A stretch of DNA of 64,000 nucleotides from Meghimatium bilineatum (taxonomy: Eukaryota; Mollusca; Gastropoda; Stylommatophora; Philomycidae), in NCBI GenBank assembly GCA_034231615.1, contig CM067304.1, positions 20,266,089 to 20,330,088 on the forward strand, read 5' to 3'. The position numbers and the translations under genes were made by a program. Of this stretch, positions 1-11,751 are shown in pieces (position 1 is the stretch's first letter; each line of letters begins with the position of its first letter). Below the pieces are notes generated by a model that worked only from the letters and a program-made list of their open reading frames with translations, made no database searches and was not told the DNA's origin.

Positions 1-708
1 AGATCACAAATCTGTCATGTATATTCAGCTCTCGCTCCTACAGATCACAAATCTGTCATGTATATTCAGCTCTCGCTCCTACAGATCACAAATCTGTCAT
101 GTATATTCAGCTCTCGCTCCTACAGATCACAAATCTGTCATGTATATTCAGCTCTCGCTCCTACAGATCACAAATCTGTCATGTATATTCAGCTCTCGCT
201 CCTACAGATCACAAATCTGTCATGTATATTCAGCTCTCGCTCCTACAGATCACAAATCTGTCATGTATATTCAGCTCTCGCTCCTACAGATCACAAATCT
301 GTCATGTATATTCAGCTCTCGCTCCTACAGATCACAAATCTGTCATGTATATTCAGCTCTCGCTCCTACAGATCACAAATCTGTCATGTATATTCAGCTC
401 TCGCTCCTACAGATCACAAATCTGTCATGTATATTCAGCTCTCGCTCCTACAGATCACAAATCTGTCATGTATATTCAGCTCTCGCTCCTACAGATCACA
501 AATCTGTCATGTATATTCAGCTCTCGCTCCTACAGATCACAAATCTGTCATGTATATTCAGCTCTCGCTCCTACAGATCACAAATCTGTCATGTATATTC
601 AGCTCTCGCTCCTACAGATCACAAATCTGTCATGTATATTCAGCTCTCGCTCCTACAGATAACAAATCTCTCATGTATATTCAGTTCTCGCCCCTACTGA
701 TCACAAAT
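1..708. repeat. 41-bp minisatellite, about 17 units
   Basis: Sixteen essentially identical 41-bp units (each holds CTCTCGCTCCTACAGATC) run from the window edge to about 656. A diverged last unit follows, so the array extends leftwards beyond the window. Each unit carries the inverted repeat ACAGAT-CACAA-ATCTGT. The open frames here are periodic artefacts, not genes. Confidence 0.97.
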
Positions 709-914
709 CGAGAAAATCTGCCACCAGAAAAGTTGCTATTTGAGGGTTTCATAGTCCATTTGATATTTTGAAGTGGATCAAAACAGTTACGGACTTGTAC
801 AGAGTTCGCTGATGGTAACCTGCAGTCATGAACTCATAACTTTACACTCTTGCTCACTGTGACATGGGGCTAGACTTTCACTTTCAGCGTCCCAGTGTTG
901 CAGCTCATCATAAA

Positions 915-1085
915 GTTACTGTCAGGAACTCAATATTGTTTTGTTTCTTAAAGTCACTAACTGTCTGGAACTCAATATTGTTTTGTTTCTTAAAGTCACT
1001 AACTGTCAGGAACTCTATATTGTTTTGTTTCTTAAAGTCACTAACTGTCAGGAACTCTATATTGTTTTGCTTCTTAAAGTCACTG
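915..1085. repeat. 42-bp minisatellite, 4 units
   Basis: Four near-identical 42-bp units containing ATATTGTTTTGTTTCTTAAA. The period is a multiple of three, so both strands stay open. I see no coding signal. Confidence 0.95.
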
Positions 1086-1401
1086 ATAATTGACTTGATC
1101 TGATTATAGTAAGGCCTACTATAGGATTGACAATCTGCAATCATCAACCACGAGAGAAACTGCTCTATATTGAGTTTCGTAGTCCATTTGTATTGTATTT
1201 ACACTGCCTTGTTTCCTGACCAATTGTAAAGACCAAAAAATTACATCATCATCATGATTACAGCAGGTTCACATATGCCATGAACAGTCATCCAGAATTG
1301 TCTTGAGTGCAGACTACACACAGCTGAGGTTATATTCGTTTATCGGACTTTTTTCCGCGGCTAATTGATCCGTCGACACAAACTACAAAGTGGCCAATGA
1401 T
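1086..1401. other. Unassigned AT-rich DNA
   Basis: No gene, RNA or repeat structure recognised. It ends where a minus-strand GAA-tailed SINE begins. Confidence 0.5.
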
Positions 1402-1560
1402 CTTCGTCTTCTCTTTCTTCAGCGTTCATTTTCAAACTCCCGTTGAATCTCTCTTTTAGCAGGACAATGGTTCTACTAGATTTACATCAGAATGTAGTTC
1501 AGACAACGGAATTGCGCTGTATCGCACTTGTATTTGCGCGTAAGGTTCGACACCTCTGTC
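1402..1560 (-). mobile_element. GAA-tailed SINE-like element
   Basis: Family landmarks read on the minus strand: a GAA-rich tail (seen here as TTCTCTTTCTTC), then the complement of CAGCGTTCATTTTCAAACTC, then TAGCAGGACAATGGTTCTAC, which belongs to the longer subtype. The 68-residue minus-strand open frame inside it is spurious. Confidence 0.75.
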
Positions 1561-1840
1561 GTAAGCAATAATCAGTTTCACTAGCCAAGATTCATGATGC
1601 TGTTTGAGATCAGTTCGTCGGGCTATTCTAGAGAGGGGAATAGATGTGAGGTGCAGTGCCACAATATGTTCAGTTTTCTATCCAAGAGAGGGCAATATCG
1701 TTATGTTCTTTCAGTCCATCATTTTCGAGGAAAATGTAGATAAAAGAGGATCATCCTCCGAACGATAAATAGAAGTATATGAAGACATGGTTCTTCATCA
1801 CATTTCTTTAGGGCGAAAGAGCCATGGTCCAACTCCTCTG
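1561..1840. other. Unassigned
   Basis: Nothing recognised apart from possible SINE head sequence at the left edge. Confidence 0.4.
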
Positions 1841-2250
1841 CTGAGTTCTTCCCCTTAAGGATCCAGGCTCACGGATGAGAAACGGTTCAGTACCCAATGG
1901 GCACAGGCACAGCACGTCCAATTACACGAGGCAAGTTCATAGACAGTGGAACACCTCGTTCAGTCAGACGAGAGCAAAAAATCGTCTGGACGTAGAGTCT
2001 GCACTACGCGTGACTGGAGACAGATATAGAGGCTGTCACAGGCTAAGGGTAGCCCACCCGAATTGTCAAGGCATGCCGAAATCGGATGTGCTAGGCCTAC
2101 AAGGCGCATAACGGTGGCACAACGTAATCACGCTCCCGGCGGAAATCGCACGGATATCCGTGATGGTTACAATGGAGCGAACGAAAAACAAACAAATCAC
2201 ATTTTTCTTTACAATGGAAATCGTGTAGATTCCTTCTTCTTTTACCAGGT
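1841..2250. repeat. Dispersed sequence shared with 44740-44960
   Basis: More GC-rich than its surroundings. The stretch GGTTCAGTACCCAATGGG and the following bases recur, inverted, near 44760-44810. It holds a 78-codon open frame (1875-2111) that matches nothing I know. Probably an undefined repeat family; a host exon is possible but unsupported. Confidence 0.45.
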
Positions 2251-2671
2251 AGGTTAGAATTGATCACTGATAGAACTTCCCCCGAGGAGAGTTGATACAG
2301 ATCGGGTCTGAATGAACTCTGACCTCTATACTCAAATAAGAAGTATTTACCTTTTTGTACATGTTAAGATATTGTTTTTACGTATTGCTTCATCTTAAAG
2401 ACTGACAACATTTTATTGGAGCCAGCAGATCAAATTCAGTTTAGCCAGTCCAGGATGGAATCGTACCTGTCAGTTGAAGTATCTGAAGCGGTTGTTTTTT
2501 TTCAAGTTTATGATTTAAAAGTATCACTCTATGATAAAAGTTGAAGCTCCTGTTATCTAGTCACCTCTCATGCCAATCGTTAAGGGGTGCCTATAGATAC
2601 TCTCTCATAAAGTTATATACTCTTTCTAGTTAGTTCTTAGCAAATATTGTACTCGCAAACTCACAAATTAT
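2251..2671. other. Unassigned
   Basis: AT-rich sequence with no recognised gene or repeat. Confidence 0.5.
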
Positions 2672-2675
2672 TGTA

Positions 2676-3322
2676 ATAATTTTCCTATTAATCTTCCTAT
2701 TAATTTTCCTATTAATCTTCCTATTAATTTTCCTATTAATCTTCCTATTAATTTTCCTATTAATCTTCCTATTAATTTTCCTATTAATCTTCCTATTAAT
2801 TTTCCTATTAATCTTCCTATTAATTTTCCTATTAATCTTCCTATTAATTTTCCTATTAATTTTCCTATTAATTTTCCTATTAATCTTCCTATTAATTTTC
2901 CTATTAATCTTTCTATTAATTTTCCTATTAATCTTCCTATTAATTTTCCTATTAATCTTTCTATTAATTTTCCTATTAATTATCCTATTAATCTTCCTAT
3001 TAATTTTCCTATTAATCTTCCTATTAATCTTCCTATTAATCTTCCTATTAATCTTCCTATTAATCTTCCTATTAATTTTCCTATTAATCTTCCTATTAAT
3101 TTTCCTATTAATCTTCCTTTTAATTTTCCTATTAATCTTCCTATTAATTTTCCTATTAATCTTCCTATTAATTTTCCTATTAATCTTCCTATTAATTTTC
3201 CTATTAATCTTCCTATTAATTTTCCTATTAATCTTCCTATTAATTTTCCTATTAATCTTCCTATTAATTTTCCTATTAATCTTCCTATTAATTTTCCTAT
3301 TAATCTTCCTATTAATTCCCCC
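2676..3322. repeat. 12/24-bp minisatellite, about 54 x 12 bp
   Basis: Units of ATTAATTTTCCT and ATTAATCTTCCT alternate, giving a 24-bp dimer over most of the array. A block near 3015-3070 is pure CTTCCT type. The minus strand reads as a 233-codon NRKI repeat, an artefact of the 12-bp period. Confidence 0.97.
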
Positions 3323-4109
3323 ATTAATCATGTTTAATTGTGACTGTTGACTTCTTACCTGCTGTAGTACGTGATGCCATATTTGCTGAGCTCGTGACCC
3401 ACAGCATATATCAAATTTTAATCAGCCTGACGGGCTCGCAAAAATTACTTTGCGAGCCGAATTCGTCCGCGAACCGTATTTTGTCTATCCCTGCTCTAAA
3501 CGTTGACATCTTTCTGACCCTTCATTATCTCGTGTTATATCATGTTTTCAGCATTTTCTTATCCGAAGTTTGAACAATGTACCCAGCCCTAAGTTCACAG
3601 ACCCCAATTCTACTCATTTATCAAAAAGAGAGAAGAAAAAAACGTAAAATCGACATTTAAGCTGGTAACAAAGTCTGGAAGACATAAATATGCCAGCTGG
3701 ATTGATCTTGAATAAAATCAACTACATATTTCTAACTTAAGAACTAACATTCTCAAGATTTAAGTCGACTCTAACCGGCAAATTCTTCCTGGCAATCTCA
3801 GAAGTTTGTGCGTGCAGAGACGCCTTAAGCTCAGACAGTGAGTTTTCTTTTTCTTAATGGAAAAATTGTCAAAGAAATTCTGTTATCTCCTCTAGTTTAC
3901 GTCACCAAGTAAGAATATATTGGATGTCCCACTCGCCATTGGTCCACGATTTCTCTTCCTCAAAATTATAAGGAAGTGTCTGGGAACAGAGCCGAAATGG
4001 ACATCTTGTAGAAGAAAATTATTGAATCAATGTTTGGTTATAATAAATCATCTCTCACAGACATCAGAAAGAACACCTTGACATCAGATCACACTGACAC
4101 TACGCAAAC
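3323..4109. other. Unassigned 0.8-kb stretch
   Basis: No exon, RNA or repeat recognised. The 77-codon frame at 3340-3573 has no recognisable protein character. Confidence 0.5.
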
Positions 4110-4400
4110 GATTCGGGGGCACGAGAGGGGAGCAAAGAATAGCAACACTGTTTAACGTACATACATGTCGTTAGAGGCTATGGTTATGGGGCGAAATTGA
4201 CTGTTACGTCTCATATAGGGTCAGAGTGACATAGGGTCAGAATGACCAAGATACATTGATGAAGTACCAGGATTAAAGGCGGAAACACCGCAGCAAAAGC
4301 TGTAAACCATGACACAAGGCAAACAGTTCTCCGAACTAAATCCTGCTAACATGCAGGAGTTTGAGAACGAACGCAAAAGACGAAGACACGAACACATCAA
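4110..4400 (+). mobile_element. GAA-tailed SINE-like element, long copy
   Basis: The 5' part (CGAGAGGGGAGCAAAGAATA, then ATGTCGTTAGAGGC) is shared with 59845-59900. The 3' part has AGCTGTAAACCATGACACAA, the hairpin CCTGCTAACATGCAGG, and GAGTTTGAGAACGAACGC, followed by an imperfect GAA-like tail. This is one of the most complete copies of the shorter subtype. Confidence 0.75.
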
Positions 4401-4650
4401 AAAGAAACAAAAAACACACAAGAAACACAACAGTAACACATACAAAACACACACGTAACACACAAGTAACACACACGAAACACACAAGAAACATACACGA
4501 AACACACAAGAAACATACAAAAAGCACATACTTAACACACAGGTAACACAAGAAATACACAAGAAACACACAAGTAACAGAAAGTAACACAAGAAACACA
4601 CGTAACACACAAATAACATACTAGAAACAAACAAGAAACATACAACAGCA
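4400..4650. repeat. Degenerate AAACACAC-type simple repeat
   Basis: Imperfect repeats of AAGAAACACAC / AAGTAACACAC directly at the SINE 3' end. Open frames on both strands are low-complexity artefacts. Confidence 0.9.
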
Positions 4651-5300
4651 ATATTCCCTACTAACTCTGTTTAATTATTTTCCTCCCTCACAGCCTCCGA
4701 ATGTCCAATGCTGCGTAAGTATACTGGTTATGTTGTTGTTTCACTGTGGTAGTATTGTAGATGTTGCATAGGACTTCAGCGTCGTATGTGTTAAACATGA
4801 CGACCTTACTGTGCCTAGAAATATTTTGAATGGCAAAAAGATTTCTATTTTTTATTTTTATTTGGAAATTACATTTTACAGAAGTATATTGACATGGGGT
4901 GGGGGGGGTGGGGGTGGGAGTGAATCAAGAAGTGATAATAACATTAGTTATAGAAGAGGGTTGGCGCTCATAAAACAACATTATAACAAAATAATTCCAG
5001 GTAGGTTTGTGTTTTTTTGTCATATAAAGAGACGCAATAGAATGGGAAAAACTAGTAATGGAATGCATGGCTGTTTGTGATACAGGAAAATGATGCGCGA
5101 GACGATGTTAGACAACAGAAATTTTAGACTGTTTAAACATGATCTTGATTACTTCAGTTGATTTTTTCCAGGTAAACAATTCGCGCACTTAAGATTTCGG
5201 ACATGACAATCCGACAGTGCAGGCCAACACTTGTTCTACAGTATGGTATTCTCCGACAGTGTTTTTGGTTATGAGAACCAGTTGTGTTATTCAGAGATAT
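4651..5300. other. Unassigned, with a G-rich tract
   Basis: Contains a splice-like 21-nt interval (4694-4714, see findings) and a G-rich run at about 4895-4919. Nothing else recognised. Confidence 0.45.
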
Positions 5301-5309
5301 TGTTTGTCT

Positions 5310-6115
5310 TGTACAATCAATTCTCATTCCATTTCAGTCCACACAGTCTGGATACAATCAACTCTCATTCCATTTCAGTCCACACAGTCTGGATACAATC
5401 AACTCTCATTCCATTTCAGCCCACACAGTCTGATTACAATCAACTCTCATTCCATTTCAGCCCACACAGTCTGAATACAATCAATTCTCACTCCATCTCA
5501 GTCCACACAGTCTGGATACAATCAATTCCCATTCCATCACAGTCCACACAGCTTTGATACAATAATTCTCAATCCACGCTGCTTGTATACAATCAACTCT
5601 CATTCCATCTCAGCCTACAATGTCAAGATACAATCAATTCTGACTCCATCTGAGTCACCACTGCCTGGGTACAATCAATTCTCACTCCATCTCAGTTCCT
5701 ACTGCTTGGATACAATCAATCTCATTTCATCTCTGTCTGGATACAATCAATTCTCATTCCATCTCTGTATGGAAACAATCAATTCTCATTCCAATCCCGA
5801 CTGCCTGGATACAATCATTATAATTCCATCTCAGTCCCCACTGCCTGGATACAATCAACTCTCAGTCCATACTGCCTGGATACAATCAATTCTCAGTCCA
5901 TACTTCCTGGATACAATCAATTCTCAGTCCATACTGCCTGGATACAATCAATTCTCAGTCCATACTGCCTGGATACAATCAATTCTCAGTCCATACTGCC
6001 TGGATACAATCAATTCTCAGTCCATACTGCCTGGATACAATGAATTCTCAGTCCATACTGCCTGGATACAATCAATTCTCATTCCATCTATGTCTGGATG
6101 CAGTAAACTATCATT
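5310..6115. repeat. Minisatellite, period shifting from 41 to 31 bp
   Basis: Built on a GGATACAATCAATTCTCA core. The left half has about 41-bp units with CATTTCAGTCCACACAGTCT. The right half (from about 5840) has tight 31-bp units with GTCCATACTGCCTGGATACA. The middle is diverged. Confidence 0.93.
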
Positions 6116-6161
6116 CCATCCCAGTCCACATTGCCTTGATATCATACAGCTGTAGACGGAA

Positions 6162-6422
6162 TGATTCGAAGCTGTAATGGATAAATCAACCAGTGAAGGG
6201 TAACAACCCTAAACAGGAAGTTGGTGGCTGAGGTTACACTGGGCAAAATGTCAAGATATAAAAAAATAGGTAGGTGTGTTACCAAAGTAAAACATAAAAC
6301 AACTTAACAACGAGATACAGAGACAGACTGTCTCTGTATCTCGTTGTTAAGTTGTTTTATGTTTTTCTTTGGTAACACACCTACCTATTTTTGTATATCT
6401 TGACATTTTGATTCGAAGCTGT
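6162..6422. mobile_element. Fold-back insertion with 82-bp palindrome arms
   Basis: A near-perfect palindrome spans 6245-6409: 82-nt arms around a single central base at 6327, with about two mismatches. The direct repeat TGATTCGAAGCTGT occurs at 6162-6175 and again at 6409-6422, resembling a 14-bp target-site duplication. The non-palindromic 69 bp (6176-6244) precede the arms. A retroposed insertion with a snap-back or inverted end fits; a fold-back MITE is the alternative. Confidence 0.75.
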
Positions 6423-6710
6423 GCAGTTTAAGCAACACCTTTCAGCTGAACTAACATTATTTAGATTACAAAAGTCTCCAGGATTACGTTCTTAGACAAA
6501 ATAGATTGTAAGTTTCACCCCACACTTTAGAAAAATATAACATGATACTTATCACTAAAAACTAACAAAAATGTGGTTAACCCTCTCCCCGACGACACTC
6601 ACCACTTAATGAAAATATAATTTAATTAATCTAATAATTTAATATAATAAAGTTTTCACAAATAACAGGTAATCTCAAAAGAAGTGAGGATCATATTTTT
6701 TTTAAAGAAC

Positions 6711-6742
<32 letters not shown>

Positions 6743-7019
6743 CTTTTAGCAAAGAAAGTTATATCTACGGCCGGTTACGATTAATTTAAATCATTACACA
6801 TATCATTGGGTTGGCAGGTAATCCACAAGGATCCTAAGTGTAATAAAGGACAAAATATCATGACCCCACGTTTCGCTTGAACATCAATCGAAAAAGACCA
6901 ACATCTCCATCGTTGCCTGCGGAAATAGATCATTCATAGAGTAGTTGGTAGACCGAGCTACTTATCTACTATACCACTGCAACTCTTAAAAGAAGAAAGG
7001 TTTAATGAAACATATCATC
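6423..7019. other. Unassigned, with (CT)n at 6716-6741
   Basis: AT-rich DNA with one CT microsatellite. A GCGAAAC-type motif lies on the minus strand near 6862-6890 (see findings). Confidence 0.5.
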
Positions 7020-7022
7020 ATA

Positions 7023-7590
7023 CACGCAACTATTCTTGATCACCCACGCAACTATTCTTGATCACCCACGCAACTATTCTTGATCACCCACGCAACTATT
7101 CTTGATCACCCACGCAACTATTCTTGATCACCCACGCAACTATTCTTGATCACCCACGCAACTATTCTTGATCAACTTAGCAGCAATTCTTGATCACCCA
7201 CGCAACTATTCTTGATCAACTTAGCAGCAATTCTTGATCACCCACGCAACTATTCTTGATCACCCACGCAACTATTCTTGATCACCCACGCAACTATTCT
7301 TGATCACCCACGCAACTATTCTTCATCACCTACGCAACTATTCTTGATCACCTACGCAACTATTCTTGATCACCCACGCAACTATTCTTCATCACCTACG
7401 CAACTATTCTTGATCACCCACGCAACTATTCTTGATCACCCACGCAACTATTCTTGATCACCTACGCAGCTATTCTTGATCACCCAGGCAACTATTCTTG
7501 ATCACCCACGCAACTATTCTTGATCACCCACGCAACTATTCTTGATCACCCAGGCAACTATTCTTGATCACCTACGCAACTATTCTTGGC
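7023..7590. repeat. 22-bp minisatellite, about 25 units
   Basis: Units of CACGCAACTATTCTTGATCA plus two bases. Variants have CCTACG, CCAGG or TTCATCA, and there are two longer AACTTAGCAGCAATTCTTG units. Confidence 0.97.
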
Positions 7591-8688
7591 TCGGAATGGA
7601 ACGCAAAAAAAATGTCCGGTTACTTTCGGCTAATAATAGACGTACCAACAAAATTCAAACAAGCTCTATGTGTCATGTTTTCAACTAATCCCGTTCATTT
7701 CGTTGGTCGGCGTTGGCAGGCGACACCCTGGTAAACAAAGAATATAAATATTGACCAACAAAAATCACAGCAGTAATAAAAAAACATCACGTAAGATGGC
7801 TGATTCTGCTTTATTTGGATTCTGCTGTTTGGTGTTAGTTGTCGGTTTGTCACGAAGGAACAGTGTAACATGAAACCTGTTGGCCAATTGGAAAAAAACC
7901 GTCTAAAATGACTCACTTAACAATTGCCGTAATTTTCCATGACTATCGAACTAAAGTATACGCAAATTTACCAATGAAAATCACGTAGAAAGTCAAATAA
8001 GTAATTTCAGAAAGTTGTTTTTCAATTCACCAACCCTCTAATATTAACTAACAGCTCACGGATCAAGACAACGGCCAAATTAAATTAGAATAGAGACGAA
8101 TAGCGGCCAAGAGATAAAGTACCAAGGAAGATAAAAATCATAATTCAAGAAACAAAAATTAACAGAATACATTAACAACATTCAAAATCAATTTAGATCC
8201 CTTTAGTTATCACCTGATCAGGTATAATCTGAGCCGATTTGTGCCGCAGACGTTCATTAAAATAAAATATGTGTTCGTACACCGTGCTAACTAGCACAGG
8301 GAAAATCCAATTATTCTGTTCAACAAAAAATATCTCACTAATTTGTGTCCCAGTGAATCTGTGCTGATGAATGTTGTCTTGTAAATACGTTTCGTGTTAA
8401 TTATTCAATTTATTGATCTCAATCATGGACATCTATAACACGCTTCACTAGCCTTGCCCAACTTCAGAATGACCTTTCTGCAAATATATAACCCATAAAA
8501 TTGAAATTTTGTGTGTGAGTTTGAAATGTGTAGACCCTACGAATTATAGATACAAGTGACAGTCAACAATATAAGACATATTGAGCAATGGTAAAATCAA
8601 AATTCCGAATTCTTCTATTTCTAAGATCAATTGTTCAACATCCAGTCATATTTTGGCCATGTATGGAGCTGTATGTTGTAGATCATTT
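7591..8688. other. Unassigned 1.1-kb AT-rich stretch
   Basis: No coding frame of note and no recognised repeat family. Confidence 0.5.
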
Positions 8689-8689
8689 T

Positions 8690-9832
8690 GGGTTCTTGAT
8701 ACTACACAACAAATGATGACGCGTCTATACTGATACTACACAACAATAGATGACGCTTCTATACTGGTACTACACAACAAATGATGACGCGTCTATACTG
8801 ATACTACTCAACAATAGATGACGCGTCTATACTGGTACTACACAACAATAGATGCCGCTTCTATACTGATACTACACAAGAATAGATGACGCTTCTATAC
8901 TGATACTACACAACAAATGATGACGCGTCTATACTGCTACTACACAACAATAGATGACGCTTCTATACTGGTACTACACAACAAATGATGACGCGTCTAT
9001 ACTGATACTACACAACAATAGATGACGCTTCTATACTGGTACTACACAACAAATGATGACGCGTCTATACTGATACTACTCAACAATAGATGACGCGTCT
9101 ATACTGGTACTACACAACAATAGATGCCGCTTCTATACTGATACTACACAAGAATAGATGACGCTTCTATACTGATACTACTCAACAATAGATGACGCTT
9201 CTATACTGGTACTACACAACAATAGATGCCGCTTCTATACTTATACTACACAAGAATAGATGACGCTTCTATACTGGTACTACACAACAATAGATGCCGC
9301 TTCTATACTGATGCTACACAAGAATAGATGACGCTTCTATACTGGTACTACACAACAAATGATGACGCGTCTATACTGATACTACACAAGAATAGATGAC
9401 GCTTCTATACTGGTACTACACAACAAATGATGACGCGTTATACTGATACTACACAACAATAAATGACACTTCTATAATGGTACTACACAACAAATGATGA
9501 CGCGTCTATACTGATACTACACAACAATAAATGACACTTCTATAATGGTACTACACAACAAATGATGCGTCTATACTGATACTACACAACAAATGATGAC
9601 GCGTCTATACTGATACTACACAACAATTGATGACGCATCTATACTGATACTACTGAACAATAGATGACTCTTCTATACTGATAAAACTCAACAATAGATG
9701 ACGCTTCTATACTGGTACTGCACAACAATAGATGACGCATCTATACTGATACTACTCAACAATAGATGACGCTTCTATACTAGTACTACTCAGCAATTGA
9801 TGACGCGTCTATACTGTACTACACAATAATGC
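8690..9832. repeat. About 34-bp minisatellite with higher-order structure
   Basis: Roughly 34 units containing TACTACACAACAATAGATGA, in two main types (AAATGATGACGCGTC and AATAGATGACGCTTC) that often alternate. A block of about 150 bp beginning near 8761 recurs almost exactly near 9033. Confidence 0.95.
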
Positions 9833-9835
9833 TAA

Positions 9836-10110
9836 AGGTAGGTCCAATGACAGCAACCTGCCGTGGGGAATGAAGATAACTCTTGATGTAATAAGTCACA
9901 ACAACTATTCGGAGGGTAGGGTAGTCAGTTCCCTTCCTTGATGCGTTTACCTTAGCCAACTGATGTGTCAGGTACCCATTTACAGCTGGGTCCATTGGAA
10001 GAAAGGTCGTGTCAGGCGAAAAATCACTCCTAAAATTATTTTTTTGGTTTAACCGGACGTGGTTTCGTTCGTGGCACGCTGTAACTCGATGACAGTAATC
10101 AAATATATAT
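9836..10110 (-). mobile_element. tRNA-derived SINE
   Basis: Same family as 26010-26310, read on the minus strand. It shares the central AGCTGTAAATGGGTACCTG block and the AAGAGTTATCTTCATTCCCC end. The tRNA-like head (right end) is the more decayed part. The 106-codon minus-strand frame over it is not a gene. Confidence 0.8.
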
Positions 10111-10194
10111 GACGCCTTTAGACTGATACTACACAACAACTGATGACGCGTCTGTGCTACTAAACAACTTCTGCGATCAATTGCTAAACATCCA

Positions 10195-10400
10195 GTCTAA
10201 TATTGGTCATAGAACGGCTATAGAACATAGAATAACATCAGTGGTCAAATATATTTTGAAAAACAGAAATTGAAATGGTTCGGTCTCCTAATCAGAATGA
10301 ACCCTTATTTGCCAACAACAAGAGCATACAACATGAATATAGAAACAGCAAGATATAGAGAAAGACCAAGATTCTGACACGGCATAGTATTACTGCATAT
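10195..10400 (+). mobile_element. LINE reverse-transcriptase C-terminal remnant
   Basis: Translates in part as KQKLKWFGLLIRMNPYLP and RYRERPRF, matching the K-WFGH-R-, RGRPR motif found after the RT domain of RTE-like LINEs. Interrupted by stops. Confidence 0.6.
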
Positions 10401-11185
10401 CAAGCGATCAGACATGTAATAGCCTGAAAATCGATCGGTATTCAATCTTGTGACGCCTCACAGCATAAACAAAACAAAAAAAAGACAATAGATAGATGGA
10501 TCGGTTTATTTTGGATAATCTTGGGTTCCCTACAACTTGTTTTGCAGAAAAATTACATTGGGCCAGATTGTCGTTCAGGGAACAGCGAAACTGGGACAAT
10601 TCTGTAGTATGTGTTCTGATGTCTGTACTGCTGCTCCGCAGATTCGGGCCGCAGAGTCTCTGATACCCGTTAGGTGTAAGTGCGCTCTTAGACGGCAGTA
10701 TCCTGTTCTCAGTCAACTATTTTCGTGATTTTCGTTGGTCATTGGTTTCATTGGTTCATTCATTATTATACTTTGAATGAAAGCAAATTAAACTTAAGGA
10801 AACAGTTAAATGACTAGTTTTAAAAGGTTTATTTTGCCATTAGCGAATATGCCTTATATTTCCTAATTCTGTGTGCAAAGAATATGGTCAATGTCTTTTT
10901 TGCCAGGCATATCATAAAAGGCGACTAATGAAAGTTGGAGAATAGGCTGATGGTCTGTCAACTCTGAAAAAAAATCATTTACACATTTTATCTCAATTTC
11001 TTACTTTTATCTTCTAATACATAATCCCGATAGATGACGAAGGAATAAAATCTATAAAATTTTAGATTCAGTAGAAACTTTAGCACCACATGCAAAAATT
11101 CAATATAATATGAATAATGTCTTTGGGATAATGGATTTAAATCGGGCGGCATGACATTGGAAGCGAAGAGAAGTTGTTATGTCTG
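10401..11185. other. Unassigned
   Basis: Frames at 10408-10716 (-) and 10537-10728 (+) overlap and match nothing known. AAAAGGCGACTAATG near 10917 may be a SINE 5' fragment. Confidence 0.4.
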
Positions 11186-11189
11186 TTAT

Positions 11190-11565
11190 TTGTTACCTGC
11201 AAAATGTTACCTGCAAGGTGTTGTTCACTATCACATTATACATATGATGCAATACCTGCAATTTGTTACCTGTGACATGTTACCTGCCATGTGTTGACTG
11301 TCGTTTAATAAATGTTGCACATTACCTGTCATTTGTTATCTTTTACATGTTTCATGTGACATATTCCTTGTCAGGTGTTGACTGTCGCATAATAAGTTTT
11401 ACCCATTACCTGTCATTTTTACATGCGACGTGTTACCTGTCAAGTCTTGACTTCCGTTATAATATACAGGATGCATTACTTGCCATCTGTTACCTGTGTC
11501 ATGTTACCTGTCAGGCGTTAGCTAACACACGATACACTTAGACACCACCTGTCATTTCTTACCTG
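11190..11565. repeat. Degenerate TTACCTG-rich repeat
   Basis: Irregular copies of GTTACCTGTCATGTGTTGAC at a spacing of about 24-50 bp, immediately upstream of the CNG exon. An old, decayed array. Confidence 0.7.
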
Positions 11566-11622
11566 TCGAGTACAGTATATACTTCCATATTTAATTACTG
11601 CTTATATTTTGATTCTTCACAG

Positions 11623-11743
11623 GTATGTATTTGTAATTGTGAGTTACCTGATCGGAGTATTTGTATTTGCCACAATTGTCGGCCAGGTAGGAAATGTTAT
11701 CAATAATAGGAATGCCAGCAGACAGGAGTTCGAGCGGCTTCTG
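11623..11743 (+). CDS. CNG channel exon: S6 helix and start of C-linker
   Basis: Internal exon of a cyclic nucleotide-gated cation channel, a tetrameric plasma-membrane channel opened by cGMP or cAMP. It follows a CTTCACAG acceptor and ends at a GTGAGT donor. One phase-completing base is followed by 40 codons. The peptide includes [27 protein letters not shown] (S6, the gate helix) and [11 protein letters not shown] (start of the C-linker), typical of CNG subunits. It ends at a codon boundary and joins the exon at 31345 in frame. Subtype is uncertain; the FATIVGQVG wording is closer to A-type than vertebrate B-type subunits. The preceding pore exon was not found. Confidence 0.9.
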
Positions 11744-11751
11744 GTGAGTTG

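Noticed and set aside
1-708. CRISPR array
   Set aside because: Units are contiguous identical copies with no variable spacers, in a eukaryotic context. The same holds for 7023-7590, 26624-27548 and 50917-51788.
17-771. Repeat protein of about 230 codons open in three phases
   Set aside because: A 41-bp period reads through all frames in turn; this is tandem DNA.
2630-3331. 233-codon NRKI-repeat protein on the minus strand
   Set aside because: Translation of a 12/24-bp AT-rich array; no start context or domain.
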